Below, in pieces: positions 1-8,778 of a stretch of DNA of 64,000 bases; position 1 is the stretch's first letter; each line of letters starts with the position of its first letter. This stretch comes from Lachnospiraceae bacterium (GTDB taxonomy: Bacteria > Bacillota > Clostridia > Lachnospirales > Lachnospiraceae). The stretch is from the NCBI GenBank assembly GCA_029005135.1, contig JAQXFO010000046.1, forward strand, positions 1 through 64,000, read 5' to 3'. The notes under the pieces were generated by a model. That model saw only the letters and a list, made by a program, of their open reading frames with translations, made no database searches and had not been told where the DNA came from. A program made the position numbers and the translations under genes.

Positions 1-26
1 TAATTCTGTTAAAACGGAGGTATTCG

Positions 27-215
27 ATGAAAGAAGTCCCGATTTGGGAAAAGAGCAATTTGACACTGGAAGAAGCGGCTGCTTATTCCGGAATCGGCAA
101 ACTCCGCGAAATCACCAATGACGAGAGGTGCCGTTTCGTCCTTTGGGTTAGGAATAAGCGCCTCATCAAGAGGCGGCTTTTCGATGAATATATAGAGAGC
201 TGCTATTCCATCTGA
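27..215 (+). CDS. xis: Tn916-type excisionase
   Basis: This 62-residue protein matches the Tn916 Xis family: a short basic DNA-binding protein that bends the ends of an integrative conjugative element and directs the integrase toward excision. The visible hallmarks are the N-terminal PIWEKSNLTLEEAAAYSGIG segment, a winged-helix-like recognition region, and the basic stretch NKRLIKRRLFDEYIE near the end. An SD (GGAGG) lies 7 bases before the ATG. It sits about 100 bases upstream of the integrase remnant, which is the usual xis-int order. It looks intact, but its partner integrase is broken, so excision from this copy is unlikely. Confidence 0.9.
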   Translation: MKEVPIWEKSNLTLEEAAAYSGIGKLREITNDERCRFVLWVRNKRLIKRRLFDEYIESCYSI

Positions 216-315
216 CCGGCCTGACTTTCTTGAAACTGTAGCTTTTAAGGGCTTCGATGTGATATAAATCTATATATCTATCGTAGCCCAGCCGCTTCAG
301 AAAGGTGAGTAAAAC

Positions 316-1215
316 GTGGCTGGGACGCGAAGAAAAGATAATAAAGGAAGAGTGCTCCGCAAAGGGGAAGGCCAAAGAAAAGACAACACTTACGATTACC
401 GTTATATCGATGTATTCGAAAGAGAAGATCTGTCTACGCCGCCACTTTGAAAGAACTGAGGGAGAAGGAGGCTGAGGTTGAAAAGGCGAATAACGCCCGT
501 CTCGATTATGCCTCCGGGAATTGCACGGTTTTAGAACTGGTCGAACGATACACAAAGCTAAAACTGGGAGTCCGTTACAACACAAAAGCCGGCTATGCTT
601 TTGTCACGAATATCTTGAAAAATGATGATTTCGGAAGGCGTAAGATTCGTGATATCCGTGTTTCGGATGTACAGCTTTGGCTCGCCCAACTCCAGAAAAA
701 TGGCAAGGGCTATAGTACGATCGCATCGGTCAGGGGTGTCTTGAAGCCGGCTTTTCAAATGGCCTGCGATGAAGATGTTTTGCTGAAGAATCCTTTTCAA
801 TTCAATCTAGGCGACGTGATCGTCAATGATTCTAAGCACCGGGAGGCTATGACGCAAGAAGTCTATAAGAGTCTCACGAGAATCGCGGCGCGCCGCCCTC
901 ATTTTGATGAGGAATCGGTCGTCGATGGGTACGGCGGCTTTCTGCTGATCGACAAAAAGCAGCAGCCAAAGGTGGTGCTTCACATCGCACGTCTTTCGGC
1001 ACACATTCTGCACGAATATGGCTAACGCCGGTATGGATGTGAAGAACCTGCAGTACCTGATAGGCCATTCAGATGTCGGGGTAACACTCAACATTTACAT
1101 TCACTCGTGCTATGACAACGCGGCGGAGCAGCTTCGTAAAATTGAGATGATTGAGCAGGGTACTACGCCATTTTTACGCCAAATACCACGCCAAAATGGC
1201 GTAAAAGTGGCGTAG
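316..1215 (+). pseudogene. int: Tn916-type tyrosine integrase, degraded
   Basis: A GTG at 316, preceded by AAAGGTGAG, opens the arm-binding domain (MAGTRRKDNKGRVL). The reading frame breaks near 430, where SVYAATLKELREKEAEVEKA continues in another frame. The core-binding domain runs to about 880. There roughly 100 residues seem to be missing compared with Tn916 Int, including the block carrying the first catalytic arginine. The frame shifts again near 980-990, where the box-II piece HVFRHTFCTNMANAGM and then QYLIGHSDVGVTLNIY (tyrosine nucleophile region) follow. At least two frameshifts and one or more internal deletions make it non-functional. The family is clear; the exact deletion ends are inferred. 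Confidence 0.88.
1163..1215 (+). repeat. Cluster of five ACGCCA-type heptamers at element end
   Basis: Three direct copies of (T/C)ACGCCA start at 1164, 1175 and 1187, and two inverted copies (TGGCGTA) start at 1197 and 1208, so neighbours are spaced 10-12 bp, about one helical turn. The outer copies form an inverted repeat of 19 bp (18 match) at 1163-1181 and 1197-1215, which includes the integrase stop codon. Repeats at the 3' end of int in Tn916-type elements bind the integrase N-terminal domain, so these are probably arm-type sites and the element's right end. That role is inferred. Confidence 0.6.
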
Positions 1216-1299
1216 AGATACGTCGGGATATGAAGACCGGGTGATCTGAAAAGCCCGGAAAACCGCATAAAATAAGGACTTTTGAAGGGTTATAAAGAG

Positions 1300-1755
1300 A
1301 TGCGAAAAATCTTATTTGTCTGCCACGGCAACATTTGCCGTTCTCCGGCAGCACTTTACCTTTTCCGTGATATGATCCGCCGGGAGGGGCTGGAGGCTTG
1401 TTTCCAGGCCTCTTCGGCGGCCACCAGCGCTGAGGAGCTGGGTAATCCGGTCTATCCGCCGATGAGGCGGGAACTCGGGCGCCGCGGTATCGACTGCAGC
1501 GGTCATCGGGCCCGTCGGATCACCGAGGCCGACTATGACAATTTTGATTATCTGGTGATCATGGATGAGAGAAACCGCCGCAATATGCTTCGTTTCTACG
1601 GCGGGGATCCCGAGGGGAAGATCCGGACGCTGCTGTCCTTCACGGCGGCGGATGGTGAGATTCCGGATCCGTGGTATACCGGTGACTTTGAGGGTGTCTG
1701 CGATGCCATTGAAACAGGGCTGAGAGGCCTGATCGACACGCTGCTGCCGTCATGA
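1300..1755 (+). CDS. Low-molecular-weight protein-tyrosine/arginine phosphatase
   Basis: A cytosolic phosphatase of 151 residues. It opens with ILFVCHGNICRSPAA, the C-x5-R-S phosphate-binding loop (nucleophile Cys8, Arg14), and carries the general-acid motif IPDPW (Asp123). This is the length and layout of the LMW-PTP family, which in Firmicutes includes both tyrosine and arginine phosphatases; the substrate cannot be told from sequence. An in-frame TTG at 1282 would add six residues, but ATG 1300 begins directly at the conserved strand and is preferred. It is the first chromosomal gene after the integrated-element remnant and lies 12 bases before the radical SAM gene. Confidence 0.9.
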   Translation: MRKILFVCHGNICRSPAALYLFRDMIRREGLEACFQASSAATSAEELGNPVYPPMRRELGRRGIDCSGHRARRITEADYDNFDYLVIMDERNRRNMLRFYGGDPEGKIRTLLSFTAADGEIPDPWYTGDFEGVCDAIETGLRGLIDTLLPS

Positions 1756-1767
1756 TAAGGGAAGATT

Positions 1768-3807
1768 ATGCCATCATATAAGAAACGCATTGTTCAAAAA
1801 AATAATAAAGAAAAATCGGCATCGGCTGTGAAAGGCCCTTCCCGGAAAACGGCCGCTGACCCCGCTTCGGCCGTATCGCAGGCCGCTCCGCGTTCGACCG
1901 GGCGATCGTTCAAACGCCCGGCGAAGCGTCCGGCAGAGACCACGATAAACCGTCCGACTGAGAGTGATTTCCTGCCGGTATCGGCCGAGGGTATGAAGGC
2001 CAGGGGCTGGGACTGTGTGGACTTTGTCTACGTGGTCGGCGATGCCTATGTGGATCATCCGAGCTTCGGCAGTGCGATCATTTCCAGAGTGCTGGAAGCC
2101 CACGGTTATCGCGTCGGCATGATCTGCCAGCCGAACTGGCGGGATGACAGCAGTATCCGTGTGTTCGGCGAACCCCGGCTTGGCTTTCTTGTGTCCTCGG
2201 GCAATATGGATTCGATGGTCAATCATTATACGGCGGCGAAGAAGCCTCGTTCGGAGGATGCCTACAGCCCCGGCGGCGAAAGTGGTCACCGGCCGGACCG
2301 GGCTGTGGTGGTCTACAGCAACCTGATCCGCCGCAGCTACAAGGAGACGCCCATCATCATCGGCGGCATCGAGGCGAGCCTTCGCCGGATGGCGCACTAC
2401 GATTACTGGTCAAATACCGTGCGGCGGTCGATCCTTCTGGAATCCGGTGCCGATCTGATATCCTACGGCATGGGCGAGCACAGCATTGTGGAGATCGCTG
2501 ACGCTTTGCAGAGCGGGCTGTCGATCCGGGATATCACCTTCATCGCCGGGACAGTGTTCAAGACCCGGCGCGAGGATCTGACGGAAGGGGCTGTGAGGCT
2601 TCCTGATTTCGAGGAGGTCGTCTCGGATAAGGCGGCTTGCGCACGGAGTGTGGGCATTCAGTATGCCAACACCGATCCCTATACCGCGAAAACGCTTTTC
2701 GAGACTTACGGCGGGCGTACCTTTGTCGTCCAGAATCCACCGGCCAAACCGCTGACACAGCAGGAAATGGACGATATCTACGCCCTGCCCTATGCCCGGA
2801 CATATCATCCGATGTATGAGGCGGCCGGCGGTGTGCCGGCGATCCGTGAGATCCGGTTTTCACTGACATCGAACCGGGGATGCTTCGGCAGCTGCAATTT
2901 CTGCGCGCTGACCTATCACGAGGGCCGCATTGTCCAGGCCAGAAGTCATGCTTCTATTATAGAAGAGGCCCGTCGGATGATCCGGGATCCGGAATTCAAG
3001 GGCTACATTCACGATGTGGGAGGCCCGACGGCGGAATTCCGCAAACCGGCCTGCGCCGGACAGCTCAAAAGGGGCGCCTGTCCGCATCGTCTCTGCCTGT
3101 ATCCGTCGCCCTGTCCGCATCTTGAGGTGGATCATCGCGATTATCTTCGCCTTCTTCGGGAACTGCGGGAACTGCCCGGCGTCAAAAAAGTTTTTGTACG
3201 TTCGGGCTTCCGGTTTGACTATCTGATGGCTGATCCCGATAAGTCGTTTTTAAAGGAATTGTGCGAACACCATATCAGCGGCCAGCTTCGGGCGGCGCCG
3301 GAGCACATTTCCGATAATGTCCTGAAGCGGATGGGGAAACCGCCGGTTGAGGTGTACGATGCTTTTGTCCGTGAGTTCGAGGCTGTTAACCGCAAGCTCG
3401 GCAAGGAACAGTATGTGGTGCCGTATCTGATGTCCTCACATCCGGGCAGTACTCTTCAGGATGCGGTGGCCCTGGCGGAATACCTGCATGCGCACCATTG
3501 GAATCCCGATCAGGTGCAGGATTTCTATCCGACGCCAGGGACCGTGTCCACCTGCATGTACTGGACCGGCTATGATCCCCGGTCGATGGAGAAGGTCTAT
3601 GTGGCCGTCGATCCCCGTGAGAAGGCGATGCAGCGGGCCCTGATCCAGTATCGACGTCCGGAAAATTATGAGCTGGTGAAGGAGGCGCTGATCCGTGTCA
3701 ACAGGCGGGATCTGATCGGCTTCGGCCCGGACTGCCTGATTCCGCCGAGAAAAATTGAGAAGACTGAAAAGAGAGGTCCCCGTCATGCTGAAAAACATCG
3801 CCGCTGA
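1768..3807 (+). CDS. YgiQ-family radical SAM protein
   Basis: A 679-residue radical S-adenosylmethionine protein of the YgiQ family (uncharacterised reaction). The first 60 or so residues are a lysine/alanine-rich extension. An N-terminal B12-binding-like or Rossmann region follows (VGDAYVDHPSFGSAII, then IIIGGIEASLRR). The cluster motif CFGSCNFC (C-x3-C-x2-C) lies near residues 371-380, and a second cysteine cluster (CAGQLKRGACPHRLC) lies about 55 residues later. A PTPGT motif near the end is also typical of the family. The ATG is preceded by AAGGGA at good distance. It overlaps the next gene by 23 bases, suggesting translational coupling. Confidence 0.9.
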   Translation: MPSYKKRIVQKNNKEKSASAVKGPSRKTAADPASAVSQAAPRSTGRSFKRPAKRPAETTINRPTESDFLPVSAEGMKARGWDCVDFVYVVGDAYVDHPSFGSAIISRVLEAHGYRVGMICQPNWRDDSSIRVFGEPRLGFLVSSGNMDSMVNHYTAAKKPRSEDAYSPGGESGHRPDRAVVVYSNLIRRSYKETPIIIGGIEASLRRMAHYDYWSNTVRRSILLESGADLISYGMGEHSIVEIADALQSGLSIRDITFIAGTVFKTRREDLTEGAVRLPDFEEVVSDKAACARSVGIQYANTDPYTAKTLFETYGGRTFVVQNPPAKPLTQQEMDDIYALPYARTYHPMYEAAGGVPAIREIRFSLTSNRGCFGSCNFCALTYHEGRIVQARSHASIIEEARRMIRDPEFKGYIHDVGGPTAEFRKPACAGQLKRGACPHRLCLYPSPCPHLEVDHRDYLRLLRELRELPGVKKVFVRSGFRFDYLMADPDKSFLKELCEHHISGQLRAAPEHISDNVLKRMGKPPVEVYDAFVREFEAVNRKLGKEQYVVPYLMSSHPGSTLQDAVALAEYLHAHHWNPDQVQDFYPTPGTVSTCMYWTGYDPRSMEKVYVAVDPREKAMQRALIQYRRPENYELVKEALIRVNRRDLIGFGPDCLIPPRKIEKTEKRGPRHAEKHRR

Positions 3808-4069
3808 TATGGGCGTTTTATATCTGATCCTTTTGAATGTCGTGACCTTTGCCATGTACGGCATTGATAAATATCTGGCTGTCCGTCAGATGTGGCGGAT
3901 CCCCGAGAAGACGCTCCTGGCACCCCTGGCTTTCGGGGGCGGGTGGGGTGCTGCTCTGGGTATGCTGGTCTTCCATCATAAGACCCGGAAAAGCAAATTC
4001 CGGACAGCCGCGGCGGCGTCGGTCATCGTTTATACGATCCTTCTGGCTTCTGTGATGAGGATTGGCTAA
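3785..4069 (+). CDS. DUF1294 small membrane protein
   Basis: A 94-residue integral membrane protein of the DUF1294 family, function unknown. It shows hydrophobic segments near residues 7-22, 40-55 and 72-90 separated by the family signature around YGIDKYLA, RIPEKTLL and FHHKTRKSKF. ATG 3785 is chosen over the in-frame ATG 3755 because GAGAGG lies 8 bases upstream of it, although this start is inside the end of the ygiQ-like gene. It is probably co-translated with that gene. The family call is firm and the role is unknown. Confidence 0.82.
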   Translation: MLKNIAADMGVLYLILLNVVTFAMYGIDKYLAVRQMWRIPEKTLLAPLAFGGGWGAALGMLVFHHKTRKSKFRTAAAASVIVYTILLASVMRIG

Positions 4070-4110
4070 AAATACAAACAAAAATCCTTTGGGTTTGTGC
4101 GCTTTTAGGG

Positions 4111-4139
4111 TTTACTATTGTATTTGTTTTTTATATAAT
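4111..4139 (+). promoter_or_regulatory. Sigma-A-like promoter for 4186 gene
   Basis: TTTACT (4111-4116) and a perfect TATAAT (4134-4139) are separated by 17 bp in an AT-rich stretch. Transcription would start near 4146, about 40 bases before the unknown gene and cstA. Confidence 0.7.
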
Positions 4140-4185
4140 TGCTATGTTTGAAAAGTATGATTAAATTTTTATAAACTTTTTCATT

Positions 4186-4731
4186 ATGAGTGATTTGACA
4201 GAGTTGTCCCGCGAGGAACTTCAGGAAAAGCTTCTCCGCGTCTATTCAAGATGGTATGATATCGACCGCTGCGAGGCTTCGGAGGAACCGCTGTTTGCCA
4301 CGGCTGAGTTCCACGAGCACCAGACAGGCTTTGCTCTCGTCAGGAAAGCGGAGATGTGGTCAGCGGACCGGCACGAATACACCTATTTCTTTTCGATGCC
4401 GGAGCTGACGCCGGAGATCTTTGAGGCCTGTATGGAAAAGGCTAAGACGCTGGGATTGGCGAAGATTGATCCTGAAAGCGGCCACATGTGCAGTTATATC
4501 GCGGCGGTGTTTTTGTGCGACAGTGCGGATCCCGAGGCTGTGAGGGCCCTGAAGCGCTATCGCTGTCGGAAAAGTTTTCAATTTTCGCTTAAAGGGTGGA
4601 TGGAGATCCATGCCGCAATGATGGAAAGAGGGAAGGATTCTATTGTTGCTAATGGTGACGGCCGAAACACAGCGAAATTTTTGAAAAATATGCTTCAGAA
4701 GAAACCCGGAAAGAAGCATAAAGTTATTTAA
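4186..4731 (+). CDS. Unknown protein upstream of cstA
   Basis: A soluble 181-residue protein that I do not recognise. It is acidic in the first two thirds (many Glu/Asp; motif HEYTYFFSMPELT) and strongly basic at the end (LQKKPGKKHKVI). It has no signal peptide or membrane segment. The ATG has no visible Shine-Dalgarno in the AT-rich leader, which is unusual in this window where most genes have strong ones; no better in-frame start exists before residue 47. A good promoter lies 50 bases upstream. It ends 29 bases before cstA, so the two may form one transcript. Confidence 0.7.
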   Translation: MSDLTELSREELQEKLLRVYSRWYDIDRCEASEEPLFATAEFHEHQTGFALVRKAEMWSADRHEYTYFFSMPELTPEIFEACMEKAKTLGLAKIDPESGHMCSYIAAVFLCDSADPEAVRALKRYRCRKSFQFSLKGWMEIHAAMMERGKDSIVANGDGRNTAKFLKNMLQKKPGKKHKVI

Positions 4732-4760
4732 TCTTTTATCCTATTATGGAGGGGTGCTGT

Positions 4761-6482
4761 ATGAATAGCTTAGTGTTACTGATCATTTCAATTGCTGTAC
4801 TGGTCTGCGGCTATATCTTCTATGGCGGCTGGCTGTGCAAAAAATGGGGCGTAGGTGAAGGCGGTGAAACACCGGCTCACACAATGGCCGACGGTATCGA
4901 CTATGTCCCGGCTAAGGCCCCGGTTCTGATGGGTCATCATTTCTCATCCATCGCCGGCGCCGGCCCGATCACCGGTCCGATCAGTGCTGCCGCCTTCGGC
5001 TGGCTGCCCTGTACGCTGTGGATCCTGATCGGTGGTGTTTTCTTCGGTGGTGTCCATGACTTTGGTGCTCTGTTCGCCTCTGTCCGTCATGGCGGCAAGT
5101 CCATCGGTGAAATCATTTCCGTTAATATGTCCAAGAGAGCAAAGAGACTCTTCCTGACCTTTGCTTATCTGACACTGATCCTGGTTGTCGCGGCTTTCGC
5201 TTCTATCGTTGCCGGTACCTTTGGTGCCGTCGCCGACGAAAGCGGTGTCATCGACAAGGCAGCTTCTGCCAGCCAGGCCTCTGTCGCTATGGTTTCTATC
5301 CTGTTCATCCTTCTGGCTATCGTCTTCGGTATTCTGGTTTATCGCCGCAATATGCCGATGGGCATCGCCACAATCCTCGGTGTTATCGGCATCGTCGTTA
5401 TCATCGCTGTTGGTATGAACTTCCATCCGATCTACCTGTCCACAAAGGTCTGGATGTGGATCGTTGGTCTCTACATCGTTATCGCTTCCGTCACACCGGT
5501 CTGGATTCTGCTTCAGCCGCGTGACTACCTGTCCTCCTTCCTGCTTTATGCTATGCTGGCTGTGGCTCTGTTTGCGGTCGTTGTGGCTCATCCGAGCATG
5601 GACGGTATGGAAACAGCGGCCTTCGTCGTTGAAGGTGCTTCCGGTACCACCTATCTGTTCCCGGTTCTGTTCACAACCATCGCCTGCGGTGCTATCTCCG
5701 GTTTCCATTCACTGGTTTCTTCCGGTACAACATCCAAGCAGCTGGATAAGGAATCCGATGCCAAACCGATCGCTTACGGCGGCATGCTTCTGGAATGCGT
5801 TCTGGCTATCCTGACACTGTGCGCTGTGGCTTATGCCTTCAAGTACAATGCCGCTAACCCGGACAACGCGCTGAAGGGTGCTACCGCTATCTTCGGCGGC
5901 GGTATTGCTCACATGGTTAACGATGTCATTCCGGGCACCTACAATATTCTGTACACACTGCTCGTTCTGACATACTCCGCTTTCTGTCTGACATCTCTGG
6001 ATACAGCGACCCGTCTGGCCCGCTTCATGTTCCAGGAATTCTGGGTTGACGCCGCTGCCGGCGAGACACCGGAAACTGTCACAGGCTACAAGAAAGTTCT
6101 GGCCAATCCGTATGTGGCTACCATCATCACCGTTATTCTTGGTATCCTGCTTGGTCTTAACGGCTATGCCAAGATCTGGGCTCTGTTCGGCTCTGCCAAC
6201 CAGCTGCTGGCTGCTCTGGGCCTTCTGGCTGTTGCCACATGGCTCGGCAATATCGGCAAGGACAACAAGATGTTCCTGTTCCCGATGGCCTTCATGCTGG
6301 TCGTTACTATCAGCTCCCTGATCATCAACACCAAGAACCAGATCGGCGCTATCGCTGCCGGCGGTGCTGACTGGGGTCCCTGGGCTCAGGCTATCATCGG
6401 CATTCTGCTGATCGTCCTGGCTGTTGTTCTGGCCATCGAAGGTGTCCAGACCATTTCCAAGGCTGCCAAAAAGAAAGCCTGA
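4761..6482 (+). CDS. cstA: Carbon starvation protein CstA-family transporter
   Basis: A polytopic inner-membrane protein of 573 residues in the CstA/BtsT family (peptide or pyruvate uptake). It has many hydrophobic helices and the family blocks VLMGHHFSSIAGAGPITGP near residue 55, FGGVHDFGALFASVRHGGKS near 100 and FHSLVSSGTTSKQL near 317. It is shorter than the E. coli protein of about 700 residues. An in-frame ATG at 4746 is embedded in the ribosome-binding site itself (ATGGAGGGG), so the start is placed at 4761, 6 bases downstream of that SD. A strong terminator follows at 6508. Confidence 0.92.
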   Translation: MNSLVLLIISIAVLVCGYIFYGGWLCKKWGVGEGGETPAHTMADGIDYVPAKAPVLMGHHFSSIAGAGPITGPISAAAFGWLPCTLWILIGGVFFGGVHDFGALFASVRHGGKSIGEIISVNMSKRAKRLFLTFAYLTLILVVAAFASIVAGTFGAVADESGVIDKAASASQASVAMVSILFILLAIVFGILVYRRNMPMGIATILGVIGIVVIIAVGMNFHPIYLSTKVWMWIVGLYIVIASVTPVWILLQPRDYLSSFLLYAMLAVALFAVVVAHPSMDGMETAAFVVEGASGTTYLFPVLFTTIACGAISGFHSLVSSGTTSKQLDKESDAKPIAYGGMLLECVLAILTLCAVAYAFKYNAANPDNALKGATAIFGGGIAHMVNDVIPGTYNILYTLLVLTYSAFCLTSLDTATRLARFMFQEFWVDAAAGETPETVTGYKKVLANPYVATIITVILGILLGLNGYAKIWALFGSANQLLAALGLLAVATWLGNIGKDNKMFLFPMAFMLVVTISSLIINTKNQIGAIAAGGADWGPWAQAIIGILLIVLAVVLAIEGVQTISKAAKKKA

Positions 6483-6507
6483 TAATTGAATCCTTCCCGT
6501 TAATATT

Positions 6508-6538
6508 AAGGTGCTGCCGTTTTCGGCAGCACCTTTTC
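6508..6538 (+). terminator. Intrinsic terminator of cstA
   Basis: A perfect 12-bp stem (AAGGTGCTGCCG with CGGCAGCACCTT) closes a four-T loop and is followed by TT. It lies 26 bases after the cstA stop. The A-rich 5' side makes it symmetrical. Confidence 0.88.
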
Positions 6539-6570
6539 AAATCAAAGTGATGTCTGAGAAGGATGAGCCT

Positions 6571-7431
6571 ATGACCTTTTCCTTGAAAAAAGATCTGAAA
6601 AAGATAATCGTTATTACCTTTGCAGCGGCGCTGATGGCCCTGAACATCAAGACCTTCGTCAGAACAGGAGGCCTGTATCCCGGCGGTGCCACCGGCCTGA
6701 CGATATTGATTCAGAGAGCGGCCTATTTGTTCTTCCGGATAGAGGTGCCCTACACGCTGATCAACGTGCTGCTCAATGCGGTGCCGGTCTATGTCGGCTT
6801 TCGCTTTATCGGACGCAAGTTCACGCTGTATTCCTGCCTGATGATCATCATGACCTCGGTGCTGACGGATATCATACCCGGTTATGCTCTGACGCAGGAT
6901 ATCCTTTTGATCAGTATCTTCGGCGGCCTGATCAACGGCACCTGCATTTCTCTCTGCCTGTTGGTAGGGGCCACCACGGGCGGCACGGATTTTCTGTCGA
7001 TATATATGTCGGAAAAGAAGGGGGTTGACACCTTCAACTATATTCTGGGTTTCAATATCGTGATCCTTCTTGCCGCCGGTCTGCTCTTTGGCTGGGACAA
7101 GGCTCTCTACTCCATCATTTTCCAGTACGCGTCCACACAGGTGCTGCATTTCCTGTATCGCCGTTATCAGCAGGGAACCTTCCTGGTGGTCACGACGAAG
7201 GGTGAGGAGATCTGCGATGCGATTCACAAGATCTGTCATCACGGGGCCACGATCCTGCGGGCCGAGGGCGCTTACGGCCATACCGAGAAGGATGTGGTAT
7301 ACTCGGTGGTTTCGCGGGAGGAGACACGGGAGGTCATCCGTGTCGTCAAGGCCATCGATGAACATGCCTTCATCAATTTGGTAAGGACCGAGCAGCTGTC
7401 CGGACATTTCCATATGCGTTCCGAGGAATAG
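6571..7431 (+). CDS. YitT-family membrane protein
   Basis: A 286-residue membrane protein of the YitT/DUF161 family. Roughly the first 200 residues carry about five or six hydrophobic helices with the signature GGLYPGGATGLTIL near residue 30 and GATTGGTDFLSIY near 135. The C-terminal 80 residues form a soluble DUF2179 domain (GTFLVVTTKGEEICDAIH). The family is common in Firmicutes and its transport substrate is unknown. ATG 6571 is preferred over the in-frame ATG 6550 because GAGAAGGA lies 7 bases before it. The gene follows the cstA terminator and faces the pilus cluster. Confidence 0.9.
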   Translation: MTFSLKKDLKKIIVITFAAALMALNIKTFVRTGGLYPGGATGLTILIQRAAYLFFRIEVPYTLINVLLNAVPVYVGFRFIGRKFTLYSCLMIIMTSVLTDIIPGYALTQDILLISIFGGLINGTCISLCLLVGATTGGTDFLSIYMSEKKGVDTFNYILGFNIVILLAAGLLFGWDKALYSIIFQYASTQVLHFLYRRYQQGTFLVVTTKGEEICDAIHKICHHGATILRAEGAYGHTEKDVVYSVVSREETREVIRVVKAIDEHAFINLVRTEQLSGHFHMRSEE

Positions 7432-7470
7432 ACAGACGCCTTCCGGCAGATCTAAGATAATCAGACCGAT

Positions 7471-7521
7471 AAGCCTTTTCCGGTTAAGATGGCCAGAGCC
7501 ATCCAATGCCGGGAAGGGCTT
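7471..7521. terminator. Bidirectional terminator between convergent genes
   Basis: AAGCCTTTTCCGG (7471-7483) pairs with CCGGGAAGGGCTT (7508-7520) using two G-U pairs. T-rich DNA follows on the plus side and the mirrored A/T-rich DNA lies on the other side. It sits between the YitT-family gene and the FHA gene, whose stops face each other. Confidence 0.55.
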
Positions 7522-8778
7522 TTATTCTTTTCGGAAGGTATAGCCGACATCGGCAAAATAGATCTCATCGCCGTCCCGGAGAAGGACAGCCTGTTCATCC
7601 GGGAGAACCTGACCATTCAGATAGGTGCCGTTCAGACTGCCGGGGTCGGAGAGGTAATAATCCCCCCGGCGGCAGTCGATCAGGGCATGGATGCGATTGA
7701 CACCTTCGGAGGGCAGACGATAGTCAACACTGCCGGCGCGGCGGCCGAGGACAGCCGAGGGTTCTGTCAGCAAGAAGGTCTGATGAGAAGGATTCAATGG
7801 AATGAGGCGGGCGCAGCCGGACGATCCCTCAGCTTCATTCTCATCGTCGGCGAGACTGCCGAAGACACTGACGGCGGCGGTCAGACAGGAGATCGGCGAT
7901 ACGGGCGGCAGCGCCAGTGTAAAAAAGGTCGGCAGCTCCCGCAGGATGCCGCTGTGAAGCACAGCGTAGACGGCCAGAACCAGGGCGGCAAAAAAGAGGG
8001 CTGTCAGGAAATAAGCGGTATCGGGTTTTCGACGTGTCATCGGGAATAGCCTTTCCTGTTTTAATGAGTTATGTGATAGGCGGCGGCCGGGGATATCCGC
8101 TGTGGGAGCGTCATCCGGCGGAACGTCGGCGGCATAGGCTCTGGTACGGCCCTCGGTGTCGGTCCCGGTCCGTCCGGCGTCCGGGTTTTCTCTGTCACAG
8201 GACAAGGCAAGAAGAAGCCTTTCGATGCCGGACCAGTCGGGATCGGCCAGCTCGGCCATGATTCGGATGTCGGTCAGCGTCTCCAGAAGCTGACGGTCAT
8301 CATCTGGCATGTAGGGCATGACTGATGACAGAAGAGCAGCAAAGGTCAGGCGGAACTCCTGTCGGAAAAAGGGCAGAAAAAGAAAGGAAAATCCTTCTTT
8401 TTCGGAGAAAAAGACACAATCCGGTGGACAATAAAGATGATCCGGGGAGAGCAGATAGCTTTTCAGGCGTCGACGCAGCGTAAGGAGCTCTAGAAACAGT
8501 GCCGGTACCGGCGCGGCATAAGGGAAAGGCTGTGCCGCCGGATCGGTCTGAGAAGCCAGAAGGCCGCTGAGCGGTATCAGGGTGCCGATGCGGAACAGAT
8601 AGAGGGGGCTGCTGCGGCGGAAACCCCGCCGGACAGGGAGAAGACCCGGTATGCGGCAAAGAAGAAACATCCGCTCCTCGTAGGCACACAGGGACGTTTC
8701 GCCGATATTATCCGGGAGGGGAAGGATCAGTGTGTCACGCTGGGCGTTGATTTCCGGGATAGGGGAGCTTATCGTCAT
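7522..8778 (-). CDS. FHA-domain protein of pilus cluster (DUF6382-like)
   Basis: A 418-residue protein. The N-terminal half resembles the DUF6382 domain that often accompanies Tad/Flp loci (motif CRIPGLLPV near residue 42). A low-complexity linker near 205-240 and one or two hydrophobic helices near 257-305 follow. A C-terminal forkhead-associated phosphothreonine-binding domain has VLGRRAG, GVNRIHALI and PGSLNGTYLNG near 340-410. A membrane-tethered phosphopeptide reader at a pilus locus suggests regulation by a Ser/Thr kinase, but no kinase is in the window. Its start overlaps the stop of the preceding TadE-like gene by 4 bases. Confidence 0.82.
   Translation of the reverse strand: MTISSPIPEINAQRDTLILPLPDNIGETSLCAYEERMFLLCRIPGLLPVRRGFRRSSPLYLFRIGTLIPLSGLLASQTDPAAQPFPYAAPVPALFLELLTLRRRLKSYLLSPDHLYCPPDCVFFSEKEGFSFLFLPFFRQEFRLTFAALLSSVMPYMPDDDRQLLETLTDIRIMAELADPDWSGIERLLLALSCDRENPDAGRTGTDTEGRTRAYAADVPPDDAPTADIPGRRLSHNSLKQERLFPMTRRKPDTAYFLTALFFAALVLAVYAVLHSGILRELPTFFTLALPPVSPISCLTAAVSVFGSLADDENEAEGSSGCARLIPLNPSHQTFLLTEPSAVLGRRAGSVDYRLPSEGVNRIHALIDCRRGDYYLSDPGSLNGTYLNGQVLPDEQAVLLRDGDEIYFADVGYTFRKE

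Noticed and set aside
7489..8049. Plus-strand open frame of 186 codons opposite the FHA gene
   Set aside because: It reads across the bidirectional terminator and mirrors the FHA coding frame; no similarity was recognised.
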